Part shown: positions 48,501-59,737 of the stretch, piece after piece
How positions within the stretch are numbered: position 1 is the first letter of the stretch
How the letters are laid out: the number at the start of each line of letters is the position of its first letter
Assembly (NCBI GenBank): GCA_930367205.1
Contig: OV884015.1
Coordinates: 2,790,001 to 2,854,000 of the forward strand
Length of the DNA stretch: 64,000 bases
Source: Acanthosoma haemorrhoidale
Lineage: Eukaryota > Arthropoda > Insecta > Hemiptera > Acanthosomatidae
Reading direction: 5' to 3'
Made by a program: the position numbers and the translations under genes
Notes under the pieces: model-generated
Seen by the model: the letters and a program-made list of their open reading frames with translations, nothing else
What the model was told of the DNA's origin: nothing
Databases searched by the model: none

Positions 48501-49267
48501 TCACTATCTGTATTTTTTACATTAATTACCGCATGTTTATTTCGAATACTTTTTGGGAGCGCTATGAATCTGTTGGCATTCAAGGGTGTATATTTTGTTA
48601 AGTGCAAACAGAGATAATTTGCAGATACGAAAATCCATCCTGATCCCCTTCCCATAAAATCATCTATTTCTGATAAGATTTTCTGAAATGAGTCTATTAT
48701 AAATTCTTCTAAGTTACTAGATTTGTCTAAAGTTTCCATTTTTGTTTTAAAATTAAAATCAGTGCGCTCGATTTCTTTTCCCTCAACACTTTTTTTATAA
48801 TTACATTCTAATAAGATCATAATTTTTATAGTATTCCACCTCATAATATATTTATTCAAAATTTTAATTAATTTATTTTTAACATTATCAAGAAATTCGT
48901 TTGGGATATAATTAACCTTATCGTTTTTAATATAAATGTCTGCAAGCGTCTCGTTGATAGCCGTTGTAATAATAATATTGTTTTCATCTGATGTTGATTG
49001 TTCCCGTAAGCACTTGTCAAATACTATATATTTTCTTTTTTTATTCGGAGGATCGGACCGGGACTGCATTTGTTTCGATACGTTCACCTCTTTCTCTATG
49101 TTTAATTTGAGAGCAACGCATGTTTTTATATGTCTTTTATAATTTTGTTGACTGCATTCTCTACCACACATTTTACACAACATATATGACCATTTACATT
49201 TATGTTTCCAATTGTTTAGTAAAAGTCCACATTTTGTACATAAGTATGTATTTCTAAAGGTACTCAT
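45563..49267 (-). pseudogene. PolB: Protein-primed family B DNA polymerase, interrupted by one in-frame TGA
   Basis: Replicates the element. A single frame of 1,235 codons runs from ATG 49,267 to the stop at 45,563, broken only by TGA at 48,299-48,301. The first part (322 codons) has N-terminal zinc-finger-like CxxC pairs and the conserved region preceding the exonuclease. After the stop (numbering from ATG 48,253): Exo I ADFE (D97, E99), Exo II HNFTNFDSH (N240, D245), Exo III YIKTDV (D399), motif A DVNNLYG (D495), motif B KLMVNSVFG (635-643), motif C YTDTDS (734-739) and KxY near RPKMYSY. Everything else looks functional, so the nonsense change is recent or is read through. Downstream re-initiation at 48,253 would still give the catalytic portion. 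Confidence 0.92.
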
Positions 49268-49439
49268 ATTTTATTCAAAATCCTTATATTATAATCCTTA
49301 ATTATTACGATGCTTACTTAGACTGCTTTGTGAAATTTGATAATATGACTTCTCTTTATTACACCCTCATATGATAAAGTGAGATCGCCTAAAACAAATG
49401 TTAGAGTTAATTTAAGAAATACATTTTTTTTTTTTATTC

Positions 49440-49688
49440 TTATATTTTTGCATACTTACCACTCTTATATTGTTGTATATCCTCATCAGATATGCAATGA
49501 AGATAGCGTTCGGGAAGAAACGTTTTAATTAAAAATCCGTTTTCCTTTGAATCTAATATTACTTGTAGACAATCGCCATGTTCTGTTTTAGTTTTTGCAA
49601 AATGTGTTATCAAATATTTTTCACCTTGTTCTAGTTCTCCAATTCTTTTATAAACAGGTAAACTGTTTAATTTTTCGATCATGGACAT
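49440..49688 (-). CDS. Small acidic/basic mixed protein (82 aa), unrecognised
   Basis: The best start is ATG 49,688, directly after a TTTCCTTTTCAG acceptor-like tract; the frame is open upstream but only through T-rich, intron-like DNA. The product has LPVYKRIGELEQGEKYLIT, a beta-rich middle with LQVIL and NGFLIKTFLPERYL, and ends DIQQYKSGKYAKI. Strand-rich small proteins of this kind occur near the polymerase in insect Polintons. An OB-fold single-stranded-DNA-binding role is plausible but only inferred. It lies upstream of the polymerase on the same strand. Confidence 0.6.
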   Translation of the reverse strand: MSMIEKLNSLPVYKRIGELEQGEKYLITHFAKTKTEHGDCLQVILDSKENGFLIKTFLPERYLHCISDEDIQQYKSGKYAKI

Positions 49689-49766
49689 CTGAAAAGGAAA
49701 CCAGTAGGTTGAGTAAGGAAAATTAAAAAAAAAAAATTTAATACTTATTAAATTGTAATTCCTTAC
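49689..49766 (-). other. Putative 78-bp intron before the 82-aa gene
   Basis: On the minus strand, ATTG|GTAAGG (donor, G at 49,766) and a pyrimidine-rich tract ending TTTTCAG at 49,689 bracket 78 bases of T-rich DNA. The acceptor directly abuts the ATG. Length and signals suit a short insect intron. Transcripts would be needed to confirm it. Confidence 0.4.
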
Positions 49767-49814
49767 CAATTATTTTTTACTAGTCTATTATTTACAATAT
49801 GCTTTACTTATTTA

Positions 49815-50036
49815 TTAAGAGGTAAGAAAAGCATATTGTTTTCTGTTGTCTAATATAAATATTGACAACAGTCCAGTTAGATGGATTTGGTGTATCATCA
49901 GTATCATATGCGATGACAATATTGTTTCCAATATTACCATTTCATTGATTGCTCGAAGAGTAACCATCCCTCCTTCCAATCCTAATATCTCATATATCCC
50001 TTCTCCTAAGTTATCAAACGGAATAAATGTAGCCAT
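49815..50036 (-). CDS. Small protein of the right end (about 73 aa), unrecognised
   Basis: ATG 50,036 follows TTTGTATTTTAG, an acceptor-like tract. The first 33 codons (FIPFDNLGEGIYEILGLEGG, TLRAINEM) look protein-like. After that the annotated frame becomes less convincing, whereas a different frame (open 49,941 to about 49,819) encodes a coherent stretch including PNPSNWTVVNIYI. Either the gene has a one-base frameshift near 49,938, or GTAATA at 49,937 is a splice donor. No family recognised. Confidence 0.45.
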   Translation of the reverse strand: MATFIPFDNLGEGIYEILGLEGGMVTLRAINEMVILETILSSHMILMIHQIHLTGLLSIFILDNRKQYAFLTS

Positions 50037-50117
50037 CTAAAATACAAAGAGTAATTTTTTTTTTTTGTAAATACTACATACAATACTCAATGCTACAGTT
50101 CATTAATAATTTTCACC

Positions 50118-50468
50118 TCATGAGTCTGAATTATAAACGAAGTTGAACAGATTCGTACACTTTCTACATTCTGACAAATTCCTTGCAATGGAAAGACTGT
50201 TTTCACATATTATACAACGATCTCTATATGTTAAGCCAATAGCTTCACTTCTTAAAAGTATATAATGATTTGATGTTACTATCCCGTTCTCTAATTCTTC
50301 CGCCTCTAATTCATTATGTACACAGTTTAAACAAACGGGTACTAAAGATGAATTATTCTCGGATGGTTCTTCTCCTAACGCGATAAAAGCATTTACACTT
50401 ACAAAGATCGTCTTTATACAACGATAACGAGAAGAATTATTATTATGACCTCTATTCACAATCGGCAT
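50118..50468 (-). CDS. Zinc-ribbon-like protein (116 aa)
   Basis: ATG 50,468 lies three bases after a TTTGTTTCTTAG acceptor-like tract. Three CxxC pairs are visible: C46/C49 (CLNC), C85/C88 (CIIC) and C101/C104 (CRKC), the last two forming a likely four-cysteine zinc site. No catalytic motif and no membrane segment. It is the right-most gene and reads leftward from the right TIR. By position it may be an early regulatory protein, but I do not recognise the family. Confidence 0.6.
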   Translation of the reverse strand: MPIVNRGHNNNSSRYRCIKTIFVSVNAFIALGEEPSENNSSLVPVCLNCVHNELEAEELENGIVTSNHYILLRSEAIGLTYRDRCIICENSLSIARNLSECRKCTNLFNFVYNSDS

Positions 50469-50867
50469 TATCTAAGAAACAAATAACATACTTACGATTG
50501 CTGTATAAAAGCTTCCACACCTGTGTGAGGAATGAAATTTTCCAAGGGCTCTTATACTCCTTTTCCTGAGAAGAGGGGGAAACCATAGCTATTAATTTAT
50601 ATTTTGCCATCTGCTTTATATTCTCACAATATTAATTTCTTACCTTTCGACGCCAGAAGATTCTTATCTTCACACATGTAATCCAGTAACATTTAATCAT
50701 CAACGATGTAAATCTCCAGTTTATAAACTCATGTATGACACAGAATGACATTAAAATTTTATTTTTATTTTTATTTTTATTTTTTTAAATATCTGCTCAA
50801 CATTCGTATGTAAGCCTTGAGATTAATGAACAACATCAATCCCCTTCGAGCCGCCGCATCCGGTTTG
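50469..50867 (-). other. Right-end leader region
   Basis: About 400 bp between the right TIR and the zinc-ribbon gene. It holds an ATTTTT repeat (about 50,754-50,787) and, at 50,820-50,867, a partial second copy of TIR sequence (GATTAATGAACAACATCAA onward). No ORF is convincing. It probably is 5' untranslated or intronic sequence for the leftward right-end transcripts. Confidence 0.55.
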
Positions 50868-51206
50868 CCTTCGAGTCTTACTCATTACTTGTCCCATTAT
50901 ATACTGAGAAGAAAAAGTAAAATTACAAGTCGTAATAAACGATACTCATCGACGATTAACTTTTGATATTTACAACTCCGCCTACCTTAACAGGAGAGCT
51001 GGAGCCGGAGATTAATGAACAACATCAATCCCCTTCGCAGGCAACAGCCGCATACGTTTTGCATAAATTTAAATTAATTAAAGCCATGTCGTGCGGGTCT
51101 AGTAAACACCGGGCCCCGGCTTTTTCACATCAGAACACAATAGAAAACCGGTTTCCCCCACCATGGAACACCATCCTCCCTGCTCTTTTCCCGAATTACC
51201 TCTACT
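50868..51206 (-). repeat. Right terminal inverted repeat (339 bp)
   Basis: Reverse complement of the left TIR apart from an 11-bp deletion and a few substitutions. It contains the same ATG and first ten codons as the left BIR gene. Here the frame reads into unrelated sequence and stops after 24 codons, so it carries only the leader. The donor-like AAG|GTAGGC lies at 50,986/50,985 on the minus strand. Confidence 0.95.
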
Positions 51207-51212
51207 ATCATG
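51207..51212. repeat. Target site duplication, right copy (ATCATG)
   Basis: Identical to 36,046-36,051. The satellite resumes directly after it with CTGCCATTACTGGTTGCAG. Confidence 0.95.
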
Positions 51213-51688
51213 CTGCCATTACTGGTTGCAGAGGTATTAATGATAAGAATAATTCTTCAGCTATCCTTCTCCCTTCATCTGTCTCATTGCCGAAGCTTAG
51301 CGGATGGAAATATGTTCACATCGCTCTACCTCCAAAACCACTATCATCAATATAATCAAACTTTGTGGGATTGTTGACAATACATAGACGTACGTAATAA
51401 AAGAAACTACAACATGCTACCATAACTTGTTGCAGAGTTGTTAGCGATAAGAATAATTCTACATCTATCCAGCTTCTTCATCCATCACATCGCTGGTTCT
51501 TAGCTTATGAAAATATCTTCACATCGCTCAACCTCCGAAACCGCTGGAAACATTTACGTAAAACTTAATAAGATTGTTGTCAATATATTGATGTACGTAA
51601 TAAAAGAAACCACGTAATTATGCCATAACTGGTTGCCGAGTTATGAGCGATAATGTCTGATTCTACATCTTTACAATTTCTGCAACCG
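51213..51688 (-). repeat. Inverted 203-bp satellite monomers right of the Polinton
   Basis: A little over two diverged monomers continue the inverted block interrupted by the Polinton: TTACTGGTTGCAGAGG, AACTTTGTGGGATTGTTG, GTACGTAATAAAAGAAAC and ATAACTTGTTGCAGAG are present in order. Similarity ends at about 51,688 (TTCTGCAACCGTC). Confidence 0.88.
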
Positions 51689-53282
51689 TCTATTGCTTTA
51701 ATATTTTACAAATGATTATGCCAATAATAATATGTGAAATATTAATTAGTAGTAAGGAAAAATAATGCAAAATAGTAATTTTATTAGTATTGAAATTATT
51801 TTTTAATAAATACTTGATTTTACATATATATTAATTAATTTTTTTCTTTTCAGGTGACAATTATCATTCCAGGCTTGAGGTAAGATGCATGTTTCTTTCT
51901 TTTTTTTATTTGACTTTCAGCTCTTCGGAATTCCAGCTTCCATATATTACATAAACACAAACACAATTTTACAAATTCTTTATTCTTAAAAAAAATAAAA
52001 TTTGTTCATTAACAGGTGTAGCAAAGCGCTAAATATATGTAAATTACCCTACACTCTGGTTAATAATGTATTATAATATAATGTAAATCTTTGTAAGCTT
52101 CTTGTAATAAACCAGGGTCGCGGCAGTGGTAGGGAGCCAGGTAGACATAGGGGCACCTATAGGCGGTCAAATAACCCAAGTGGGTGAGACCCTAGCAGCC
52201 ATAAAAAACACACCCTTTTACCCCAACGGTCATAAAACTAAAAGGAAATGGGCACCTGTGTATCGTAAAACATACCCCTGTCAGCCAACTCCACCTTTCA
52301 TTAGGTAGGGGATATGGTATTTAAGACCAGGTAATTAAGGGCTGAGGTCTACTCTCTCTCTGCTGCCCTATGAGTCGTCACCCTGTCTCACAGTCTTGAG
52401 ACCCCCTGATGCCTCGCGCCTACCACACTGCCGTGCCTCGTTTGAACTCTGAACCGGTCTTATCCTTTATGCAACCTCTGTACCCTTTTCTTTTGAACAT
52501 AGTGTATTGTCGGGACACATACCTATCATAAATGGAGTCCGATATTAAATGCCGACATGGAACAATGGTCCATGTTATAAACTACATCAATCCGCACTTG
52601 TCACCAGGGCTAGAGTGATCAGGCACTCCCCTAGTGACGCCCCCGACAACAGGAAATTCTGCTTTTTAACAAAAAAATATATTCTTTACTTATTTAGTTC
52701 ATTATATAAACAAACTAATCATCTTTCATTTGACAAATGGATTGGAACAATGTTTGCATTTATAAATTTGATTCTAAGATTAAGTAAGATACTGATTGAG
52801 AAACGACACTATAAATCTTGATTAACATTTTAGTTAAAATTAATGGTCATCAATTTTGAAAAAAAATTAATGATAGGTACTTATCGCAGATGTGAAATTT
52901 AATAAATTAGTTAAATATTTAGGTTTAATGAACACAATAAAAATAAATTCACAACTCCACAGCTATTGAACTTCAGGACTTAAGAAGAAAAATTGCATGT
53001 TGAATTTTATGTTATCCTATGAAACTTTTTTTTCAGTGGAGCCTAACCCTTGACTTATAGTCTAGGTAGTTAATGTTCCCGGAGTATTCCGAGGTAGTGC
53101 GAAATTCCTCATTACATAAAGAATGTTAAACAAGTCATAACAGATGATGTAGACCTTTTCTCAACATGCAAATATTAGTCACAAATTCCTTCTTTATTAA
53201 CTTGATTATATAAAGAAACCAATCACCATTCATTTAGCGAATATAAGAAAATGACTTGCATTTGTATTTTTTGTTTTGTTTA
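51689..53282. other. Unique DNA with a GC-richer, LTR-like island
   Basis: AT-rich sequence surrounds a GC-richer stretch at about 52,110-52,660. That stretch contains a possible TATA-like GGTATTTAAGACC at about 52,316 and a segment framed by TGTCGGG (52,508) and CCCGACA (ending 52,648), which resembles the short inverted ends of LTRs. No target duplication, primer-binding site or coding domain can be seen, so a retroelement remnant is only a possibility. The short ORFs here have no recognisable product. Confidence 0.35.
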
Positions 53283-53850
53283 TGTAACTGGTTGCAGAGG
53301 TATTAGGGATTGGAGAATTTCACTTCTACCCAGCAATTTTAACTGCCGCAAAGTGAGAACTTAGCGAACAGGAATGTTTTTCACAACGCCCTATCTCCAA
53401 AACCGCTGGCAGTAAATTACATGAAACTTCCAGGGATGGTTGATAATATATATAAGTGTGTAATAAAAGAAACCACATCAGCTTACCATAACTGGTAGCA
53501 GAGTTATAAGCAATTGGAGAATTTCACTCCTACCCAGCAATTTTAACTGCCGCAAAGAGAGAACTTAGCGAACAGGAATGTTTTTCACAACGCCCTACCT
53601 CCGAAACCGCTGGCAGTAAATTACATGAAACTTCCAGGGATGGTTGATAATATATATAAGTATGTAATAAAAGAAACCACATCAGCTTACCATAACTGGT
53701 AGCAGAGTTATAAGCGATTGGAGAATTCTACTTCTATCCAGCACCTTTAACTTCCACAACGACAAAGCTTAGGGAATGGCAATGTGTTCACAACGCCATA
53801 CCTCTGATACTGCTGGCAACAATTAGTTAAAACTGAGGGATCGTTGAATT
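53283..53850 (-). repeat. Degenerate inverted 203-bp monomers, cluster 2
   Basis: About 2.8 monomers with period 203-204 bp: GTAACTGGTTGCAGAGG near 53,284, then ATAACTGGTAGCAGAG near 53,488 and 53,691. Each is followed by a TATCCAGC/TACCCAGC-like segment and a GATAATATATATAAGT tail. The first two copies are close to each other but far from the main array. Confidence 0.85.
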
Positions 53851-54595
53851 GAGAGGGAAAATAGATCGTCTCCATGAGCAAAGGGATACAAAACAAGCAG
53901 CAGTGATCTTGGAGAGATCACTCATCAAGAAGACAATTTTCATTACACAATAATTAACTGAATTTATTTTAAATTTTTAAGCAATGTAATTTTTCATTTT
54001 TGTGTTGTGACTACACAGCCATTAAATTCAAATAAAAAGTGTTTGCAATTTTAACTCATTTAGTATTCCACAAAGAGAGATGATATTTTTAATTTTTGTG
54101 TTCCATTTAATGTCCTGATGGTGCCAAAAAAATCAAATCAGCCCTATGATAAATTTCAACTAATAATTAATTAATTGTTTAATCATTATGGCATATAAGT
54201 ATATAAACTCCCCTCTCCATTCACACACCTATCTTGAAAAAGGCAATTTACGCAATATTGAGCAACTTATATTTTCTATGCATATTCTATATGAAATAAG
54301 TAATTCAAGAACCACGATATTCAGTAGGTAGATAAATATTTACTTTATAAAATTCAAACAATCAGAAAACATATTGAGAACAACTTAATATTCAAGGAAT
54401 TTATCTTGAGGTATAGATACCCCTGAACAAGAGTACCAAAAACCAAAAAGTTTTTTAACTAATCAAATCATCAGCTACAGCTTAATATGGAGCTTGTAAT
54501 GGTTTTTATTTACCAACTGCTCTATTTTGGGAGACTTCACTATCGATGCTACTCTAAGTAAAATTTTCTAATGAGAGTTGGTTAACGACACCACC
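53851..54595. other. AT-rich unique DNA, nothing recognised
   Basis: No ORF, RNA gene or repeat that I can support. It separates two clusters of degenerate satellite monomers. Confidence 0.6.
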
Positions 54596-55136
54596 AATGG
54601 CAGCAATTTTGATGGATTGTTGATAATATATGGGAGTACATAATAAAAGAAACCACATGATATTGCCATAACTGCTTGCAGAGCTATTTAAGATGGACAA
54701 AATTTCCTTCTATCCGGCACCTTCAGCTGCTGCAATGACAGAGCTAGCAAATGGGGATATGTTTATAACGCCCTACCTCCAAAACCTGTGGCATCAATTA
54801 CATGAAACTTTGAGGGATTGTTGATAATATATAGAAGTACGTAATAAAAGAAAATATTAAAATATTTTCATAGCTGGTTACAAAGCTATTTATGATGGAA
54901 AAATTCTACTTCTATAGAGCACCTTCAACTGCCGTAACGACTGAGCTAGCGTTTGGGAATATCTTCACAACGCCCTACCGATGGCATCAGTTGCATGATA
55001 CTTTGTGGTATTGTTGATAATATAAAATAAGTACATAATAAAAGAAAAAAACCACATGATATTGTCATAACTCGTTGCACAGCTATTAACGATAGGAAAA
55101 TTCTACTTCTATCTGTCACCTTCAACATCCGCAAAT
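54596..55136 (-). repeat. Degenerate inverted 203-bp monomers, cluster 3
   Basis: About 2.7 monomers. GGATTGTTGATAATATAT, GTACGTAATAAAAGAAA and ATAACTGCTTGCAGAGC recur at ~200-bp spacing. These are the most diverged copies in the window and the farthest right. A minus-strand ORF at 54,946-55,134 is satellite-derived and is not called. Confidence 0.8.
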
Positions 55137-56799
55137 ATTTATCTTATTATGTTCTCTGTACCTTTTATAATTAATAAACACATATATTTTTGCTAATATT
55201 GTAGCATAGTGGTGTTAATTGCCTAAATATTTGGTATTTCCTAAGACATAGACAAGCACCCGAGAGTAGATGTTCAGACAGGTAGGATAAGTTGAACTTT
55301 GGACGGTCGGGCAGAGACCATTATTTCAAGTTCATGTTTAATTTAATTAGGTTTCTATCGGTCATTTACACCATATTGACAAAGAATTTGCTTTAAAGCC
55401 GAATTACGCATCATATAACAATGAACGTTTGAACTAATGTAGTACTTAGAGCTGCACATGGAAGTCCTGAAGAACTGTCCTAAACACATTGAAAAGTAAA
55501 AACATTCACCAAATAGTTTATAGGCATGCTATTGTAGCAAATCGTTCCCACTTAAGGGTAAATCAGAGCCTTAGCTATAAATTAACAATGTATTCTACAG
55601 GTTGTATGTACTGAAAGATCACACTTAGAACCACACACAATGAGAACATTTTCGGTTTGAATGGAGTATTAAAGTCCGAGATAATGGGAAAGTACAAATT
55701 CGACTAAGTTGGCCAAAATGCTAGCTTTATGATGAAATTTACACCAGGTCTGCCTTAAGTCAGAGTACACAAAAATAACCGAATGTGTTAGTAGATAGAA
55801 GGGGGGCACTGTAACAAGTAAAATTCTTACTTTAAAATCCATTGCAAGATCGTCGATTTTTAATTAATGAAAAATTATAAAGATTTGTGACATGAAGGTG
55901 TGACTGAGACATCCATTATCAGCGGTGGACATTTCGTTTTTTTTTTTGGTACTCGGATGAAAAAAAAATATACTTATATTAACAAATGTTAGTATCACTA
56001 GTTTTTAATTAACTAATTTAAAATTAAATATATATATATATATATATTGTTGTGATATTTTAAAATGATGATTTTTAATAATATTTGTTTAAATAAACTC
56101 GAAATTAGCGAGCATTGAATAACGATCCGTGATTCATTTTTGAAAGTATGAACGTTTTTACTGTCGTCATATTAATTATTAATAATTGAAATAAAAATAA
56201 TATCATATTTAATATAAACATTTATTATATAAACTTCTAATTTAAGCAAAGTAATAAATATCCGAACAACCAAAGAGATGAAGAGTCAAGAAGGCAGTGG
56301 TAGGTAATATAAAGATCCGCAGGACAAGGAAAAGGCTCTTTCTTAGATCTGGGACCGAAGAGGCAGGAGACACGCAAGCCCAGGTAGCCAACCCACGCTA
56401 CCGCCTCATGGTGAATCACTTTCACTCGGCATGAAGAAAAAGGACGCGCTAGTAAGACGATTAGAACAAGCATGCTGATCCGCGGAACCACACGAAGATT
56501 ATACACAAGAAGCACTGGCCAGTATTAGTATACAGTTAAGAATAATTACAAGGTACCATTTTTAATGTTAGTCTTAATAGTATTCTTTATTACGTACGTA
56601 TTTTATTTTTGTATATCAATTTTAGTTATTCAATGTGTATAAATAAATCCAATAGTCTTTTGCCAGAAATTTCCTAATAATTTATTAACAGAACCCTGAT
56701 ATAACGTAAAAGTTATTAAATATAAAAGTTTTATAGAAAATTATATGAAAGAATATATAATTAAAATTAAATATTATTAATGCATCAAGCAAATATTAG

Positions 56800-56925
<126 letters not shown>

Positions 56926-59171
56926 AACTTTTTAGAGTCCATATAAATGAGAAAAAGAGTTTCTGGGAAGATGGCTTAGGATGATAAAAAAGAGTTGTTA
57001 TGCTTTCATCAAATTTATTAAAGGACTAAAATAAGTATGTTTTTATTATTTCTGGGGATTCCATTTATAAACTATCAAACACCTGTTGCTAGTTAAAAGT
57101 GATTAGTTATCGGTGTAATATATAATTTGTATTTTAATATTTCATCTCTGAACTTCATTTGTAAAAAAGTTGAACATTTTAAATTAATATGAAATAAATA
57201 AAAACTAAAATAAAACAAAATCTAGCTGGCATTATTTGATATATGTACAACACAATATACACTTTTAACTTAACAAGATTCTTAGATATGAATAGTTAAA
57301 AATAAATATGGTTATAAAAAATATTAACAGTATTAAATAATTTTATTTTAATCTATAATGATAAATAGGTATTATTATTATTATTAAAATAATGATAGAT
57401 GTTCCTAAATTATTTTAAACCTAATTACGTATTATCATTGTTCAGAAGTATCTAATTATATAAAATAATTGAAGTAGCCTTAAAATATTATGTTTCAATT
57501 TAATAATACTTTTATAATTAATACTTGTGTACTTGTTTTGTCATCTAATATACCACTAACTAATATCAGCCATACAAAACGTCAAGTTACTACATCAAGA
57601 AGTGTACTCATCTTTGTCACATATAATAATAATTAACAATTACAGAAAACTCATTAAGTATTCTATTTAACTTGACAAAAGACATGTCAATTTCTATTCG
57701 TAAGCCATCTGCTATTCATTTCAATTAGATCTACATATAATGCAAATCATCTGTAAGATATACTTAATAAATAATTGGTCAAATAGAATTGTGCTATTAA
57801 GAAGAATGACCAAAATGATTTTTTACCAGTGTTGTTGCCAACTTTTGCAAAGTACTGATTTAATTTCTTAGGAGCATTGTTGTTTATAACTTTATAATGA
57901 AACTGAACTTGCTTATTACTCTTTGTTAGTTGAACTGGACCACATATTACATTAAAGAGACTATCTATTAGGCAGTGATCAAAATGAATAAGACCAAAAA
58001 AATAAAAATGATATGTGAGCAACCATCAGAAATGCTAGACATGGGCTTATATTAGTTTATAACCATGTATTAACCCAGCGATTGAATTACAAAAGAGCAT
58101 GGGGTGCTTTCTGTAGCCCAACATTTAACATGTACCCACATGTTACAACTACAAATAATATCACAAGAGGTTCAACAGAAACTGACAAACGGGTAGATCT
58201 GGTTGCTTTGGACTCAAACATTTATAAGTTGGCTATTCGGTGGGCCATCAGGGTAGCAACTCAGTTAGCAACTTTACATCAAGTATAAAATAAAGTCAAT
58301 TTATTATTTCACAATATATACTTTGATGAATCCATCTTATGGACATAGAGCAGATTCATCCAAATATCTATAGGCGCTCTAAAATAAGTTGTGTACCTAA
58401 AATAAAAAAGAATCAACAGTAATAAAAGTATGATTTCTTTCAAAAAAATCAATTAAAAACTAATGTAACAAGCAACACTCTTATTTAAATGCATGAAAGG
58501 TTATGAAAATAAATTGAGGCTTTTTTTTCTTTAATAACACATAAGCTTGTTAACAATTAAAATAATGATCAGAAACAATTATAGCCTTATAGCCACCCCC
58601 TCCCCAAAAAAAAGTGACAACTGCAAAAACATTATAGCTCATACCTAAATGTTATCAAACGAACATTTAAGAACAACATAATTCTGCCAAAATAGAGGTC
58701 ATTAATATCACGTTACCAGTTGAATCATACGAAGAAAAAAAACACGACTGCTGAAACGTATAGGGTCACTTCCTCACCAAATAAAAATATATTTACCTTT
58801 TTTTTTAATATATTTATTTGGCCATTCCAGAATAAATGAATTTAAACTAGATGATATCAATGTTCTAAGAACGTTTTTTTTGGTAAACTTCAGTATCTGT
58901 GTAAGAGGACGATAATTGCAACGATTCATACAAAGATATCTTTGAAGGTACTGATAACATTCTTCTATTTCAATGTGTTTATGTGGGCATTTTTATTAGT
59001 TAGGTTTTAGTTTTTCTATTTATAAAATGAGCCAGAAAAAATAATTTTTTTAATGAACAATTCCCATAAATGGTAAAAATAGATTTTTTATTAGGGGGAA
59101 AACTTAGATTCACTAGACTTTCTTATTTAAGAGGCATCTATAGCATTATCGTTTAATAATAAAAATACTTC

Positions 59172-59249
59172 TAATGATCATTAATTTATATCTTCAATCT
59201 ACATACAATCTAATGATCATTAATTTATATGTTCAATCTACATACAATC
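59172..59249 (+). repeat. 39-bp tandem duplication
   Basis: Two adjacent copies of a 39-bp unit starting TAATGATCATTAATTTATAT, differing at one base. Confidence 0.9.
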
Positions 59250-59737
59250 ACGTTTTGACAACTGTTTTTAATGCAATATAGGCTATTACTATTATTAACC
59301 GCTAAATAGGCCATACCTCACCCTAAGGCAGATTACAATTTTACTTCCATGATTGTCTCGACTGTTTAGTAACTGACCAATTACTGTTGAATGTTTATGT
59401 TTTTAAAAGGAATACAAGTTTATTTTTTATCAAATGTTTTATAAAACATTTCTCAGCACTGAGTTTTGTTAAATGACTCCCAATAAAGATGGAGCCATTC
59501 ACTTCAGTTTCTGTTAGACCACTTACTACTGATTGAAATTACCAGTGTACCAGTAATAATAATAATAAATAATACCAATAATAAATAAATAAAACAAAAA
59601 CGATAATTTGACTTTACCTAGTCTAGAAAACAGGAACCTTATTCCTCTGTTCACTAGGTACTAACAGTTGTACAAAATAAGCATGCGTGTATACATAACA
59701 TGTGCACTTAACAGCTAAAATAGTAAATTACAACTAA

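Larger units (their letters stand above)
36052..51206. mobile_element. Complete Polinton (Maverick) element, 15,155 bp
   Basis: The element is bounded by terminal inverted repeats beginning AGTAGAGGTAATTCGGG and flanked by the 6-bp duplication ATCATG. It encodes the diagnostic Polinton set: protein-primed family B polymerase, retroviral-type integrase, packaging ATPase, adenain-like protease, and major and minor capsid proteins. It also has a phospholipase A2-like protein, BIR-domain proteins and several small proteins. Size, termini and gene content fit the 15-20 kb range known for Polintons and related adintoviruses. Ends are intact, but the polymerase, the PLA2/pX gene, the protease, the integrase and one small gene carry lesions, so autonomous activity is doubtful. 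It sits in satellite DNA. Confidence 0.96.

Noticed and set aside
48299..49267. Separate zinc-finger protein upstream of the polymerase
   Set aside because: It is in frame with the polymerase and separated only by one TGA and 15 codons; its sequence corresponds to the N-terminal part of Polinton polymerases.
56237..56515. 92-codon minus-strand ORF in a GC-richer patch
   Set aside because: No domain, no ATG context or splice signals, and composition suggests a repeat fragment rather than a gene.
57747..58288. Two short ORFs (91 and 68 codons)
   Set aside because: No recognisable family or supporting context; expected by chance in AT-rich DNA.
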